From the NCBI GenBank assembly GCA_964354365.1, contig CAYGZM010000172.1, forward strand, positions 1 to 7,407: DNA of 7,407 nt. The letters run 5' to 3'. The position numbers and the translations under genes are program-made. Every line of letters begins with the position of its first letter. Within the stretch, counting starts at the first letter, position 1. The DNA comes from CAYGZM01 sp964354365 (GTDB lineage Bacteria; Planctomycetota; Phycisphaerae; Sedimentisphaerales; Anaerobacaceae). Below the pieces are notes generated by a model. That model was not told the origin of the DNA. It searched no databases and worked only from the letters and a program-made list of their open reading frames with translations. Shown one piece after another: positions 6,711-7,407 of the stretch.

Positions 6711-6740
6711 CCTGGATTCCCGCTTTCGCGGGAATGACAA
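6711..6740. repeat. Hairpin repeat (GGATTCCCGC ... GCGGGAATGAC) in the gspG-gspH junction
   Basis: ATTCCCGC (6716-6723), loop TTTC (6724-6727) and GCGGGAAT (6728-6735) form a perfect 8-bp GC-rich stem, with GG before it and GAC after it. It is a dispersed repeat type commonly seen in bacterial genomes (translated as PRKRESRE or as HSRESGNP). It lies in the mRNA leader of gspH, about 20 nt before its ATG. There is no T-run after it on the minus strand, so a classical terminator is not supported. It could act as a processing or stability element between the major and the minor pseudopilin genes. Confidence 0.85.
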
Positions 6741-6784
6741 CTATCGATCGACCGGCAAGAGAACTGATTTCTTACGCGTTCGTC

Positions 6785-7339
6785 CTATCTGTTTGTTATG
6801 TTGTCGCCATCGAAACCAATACCTGTTTTTTTATCCGGGCCGGCCGAAATAAGCCTCGGAAAGCTGTCGCCGGCAATATATCTGTAATCCAGAACCGTGC
6901 CCCACGGGTCATATATCTCGTATATTGGCGGCACGACAGCCGGATTGAATTTGTTATGTATTATCTTTTCACTGATATTCTCGAGCACCCTTCGCGGACC
7001 GGGCAGAGAATTAAGCGCCGCGTAGAGTATTTCACAATTGACGTTCGGATTGACATCATTTGCAGCCGGAAACCTGCCCGTAAAGTCGTAATATTCCTGC
7101 AGAGCGCTCTCGAGCAGGGCGAAGGTGGCCTTGACGGCCTTCTTCTTGGACTGATTTTCAATGCCGAGGCCGACGCCCACCATAATCCCCGCGAGAAGTA
7201 CAATAACGGCCAGGACAACCAGCATCTCGATAAGGGTCATGCCGTAACACGTGGCTCGTCGCTCCCTTCGACAGTGCTCAGGGCAGGCGTTGCTCGTCGC
7301 TCGTGTTTTGATATTCGACATTCGACATTCGATATTCAT
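6785..7339 (-). CDS. gspG: Type II secretion major pseudopilin GspG
   Basis: Main subunit of the T2SS pseudopilus. The start at ATG 7339 is supported by AGGAG (7344-7348) 4 nt upstream. The leader is 33 residues (MNIECRMSNIK ... RRATCYG) and is largely translated repeat. It is followed by MTLIEMLVVLAVIVLLAGIM with Glu at +5 (E38). The mature part follows GspG order: a long N-terminal helix to ALLESALQEYYDFTGRFPAA (74-93), then YDPWGTVLDYRY (143-154), FPRLISAGPDKK (160-171) and FDGDNITNR (176-184). The last three correspond to the DPWGnpY, SyGaDG and D-D-I-t-n-W segments that carry the structural calcium site in GspG. The mature length of ~151 is near the family norm. It is the first gene of the GHIJK operon in this window. 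The internal ATG at 7321 is an alternative start with no visible ribosome binding site. Confidence 0.9.
   Translation of the reverse strand: MNIECRMSNIKTRATSNACPEHCRRERRATCYGMTLIEMLVVLAVIVLLAGIMVGVGLGIENQSKKKAVKATFALLESALQEYYDFTGRFPAANDVNPNVNCEILYAALNSLPGPRRVLENISEKIIHNKFNPAVVPPIYEIYDPWGTVLDYRYIAGDSFPRLISAGPDKKTGIGFDGDNITNR
7254..7302. repeat. 11-bp direct repeat flanking a CCTTCGACAG...CTCAGGG element in the gspG leader
   Basis: GCTCGTCGCTC occurs at 7254-7264 and 7292-7302, enclosing 27 bp with CCTTCGACAGTGCTCAGGG (7265-7283). That core, translated on the minus strand as CPEHCRR, is a dispersed repeat type widely seen in bacterial genomes. The direct repeats could be parts of a GAGCGACGAGC repeat family or a footprint of an insertion. 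The whole unit is coding in the gspG leader. Confidence 0.7.
7310..7337. repeat. ATTCGAC tandem array at the gspG start
   Basis: Four degenerate 7-nt units (ATTCGAC, ATTCGAC, ATTCGAT, ATTCATA) overlap the first codons of gspG. On the minus strand they are translated as the NIECRMSNI part of the leader. Confidence 0.7.
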
Positions 7340-7343
7340 AATT

Positions 7344-7348
7344 CTCCT
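7344..7348 (-). promoter_or_regulatory. Ribosome binding site of gspG
   Basis: AGGAG on the minus strand, 4 nt upstream of ATG 7339, is the strongest Shine-Dalgarno sequence seen in the window. It decides the start of gspG in favour of 7339 over 7321, and so implies that the repeat-derived leader is translated. Confidence 0.65.
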
Positions 7349-7380
7349 GTCTTATGTCTTTTGTCTGTGGTCTTATGTCT
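7349..7380. repeat. 11-bp direct repeat upstream of gspG
   Basis: GTCTTATGTCT at 7349-7359 and again at 7370-7380 (AGACATAAGAC on the coding strand), period 21, with a related TTTTGTCTG unit between them. It fills the 47-nt gap before gspG. No convincing promoter is seen here, so the operon is probably transcribed from outside the window. Confidence 0.7.
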
Positions 7381-7386
7381 GATTGC

Positions 7387-7407
7387 TTAGTCGCCAAAGT
7401 TGCGGAT
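7387..7407 (-). CDS. Possible 3' end of an upstream gene (six codons and stop)
   Basis: At the right edge the minus strand reads IRNFGD followed by TAA (7389-7387), in a frame open to the edge. It is followed after 47 nt by gspG, a spacing like that of the other genes of the operon, so this may be the end of a preceding T2SS gene such as gspF or gspE. Six codons are too few to identify it or to prove it is coding. Confidence 0.3.
   Translation of the reverse strand: MRNFGD

Noticed and set aside
6716..6735. Rho-independent terminator after gspG
   Set aside because: The stem is good, but no T-run follows on the minus strand and the operon continues, so it is listed as a repeat hairpin.
6693..6740. 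Upstream TTG start for gspH giving a leader with SFPRKRESRE
   Set aside because: The added residues are the translation of a dispersed hairpin repeat, and ATG 6692 gives a normal 9-residue leader.
7254..7302. Small transposon with target site duplication
   Set aside because: The enclosed core is only 27 bp, with no terminal inverted repeats or transposase; a repeat-family origin is simpler.

Overview
The window holds a complete five-gene pseudopilin operon of a type II secretion system (T2SS), read on the minus strand in the classical order gspG-gspH-gspI-gspJ-gspK (from 7339 down to 942). It converges on the 3' part of an inositol-monophosphatase-family gene on the plus strand (left edge to 773). 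A few codons that may end an upstream gene are visible at the right edge. No RNA gene, CRISPR array, complete transposon or defence system is visible.

Organism (inference from remembered family features, no search run): a Planctomycetota bacterium, most likely of the Phycisphaerae type. The GspK homologue is very large and carries a DADGDGIADS loop followed by a V-R-V-V-D-N-G...NVNTA stretch, which resembles planctomycete GspK-like proteins. GspI ends in a proline-rich tail plus VVYQTKIRF. Gene junctions are filled with short low-complexity repeats (GAACAA/GTTGTTC, ATTCGAC, GATTGTCGATT, AGACATAAGAC), as I recall from Phycisphaerae genomes and MAGs. Many starts lack a clear Shine-Dalgarno sequence.

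Layout: 3-773 (+) IMPase family, 5' end outside the window. 774-941 is a convergent intergenic region with an inverted repeat enclosing a 33-codon remnant of a four-helix-bundle protein (TIGR02436-like). 942-3665 (-) gspK. 3666-3733 is a junction with a GAACAA-type array. 3734-4873 (-) gspJ, whose leader is encoded by a similar array in inverse orientation. 4874-4961 is a junction with a probable relic leader and overlapping hairpins. 4962-5837 (-) gspI, with a hairpin repeat translated inside its leader. 5844-6692 (-) gspH. 6693-6784 is a junction with a perfect hairpin repeat. 6785-7339 (-) gspG, whose leader is almost entirely repeat sequence. 7340-7386 is a short upstream region with an 11-bp direct repeat.

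How the genes work together: GspG is the major pseudopilin, and GspH, I, J and K are the minor pseudopilins that cap and prime the pseudopilus. All five have a leader ending in Gly, then a hydrophobic helix, with Glu at +5 in G, H, I and J and none in K, as expected. The inner-membrane prepilin peptidase (GspO) would remove the leaders. The most unusual feature is that each junction or leader in the operon contains one or more short repeats, and in G, I and J the repeats are translated as part of the cleavable leader. In gspJ the repeat boundary coincides with an in-frame TAG that separates a plausible ancestral leader from the present start.
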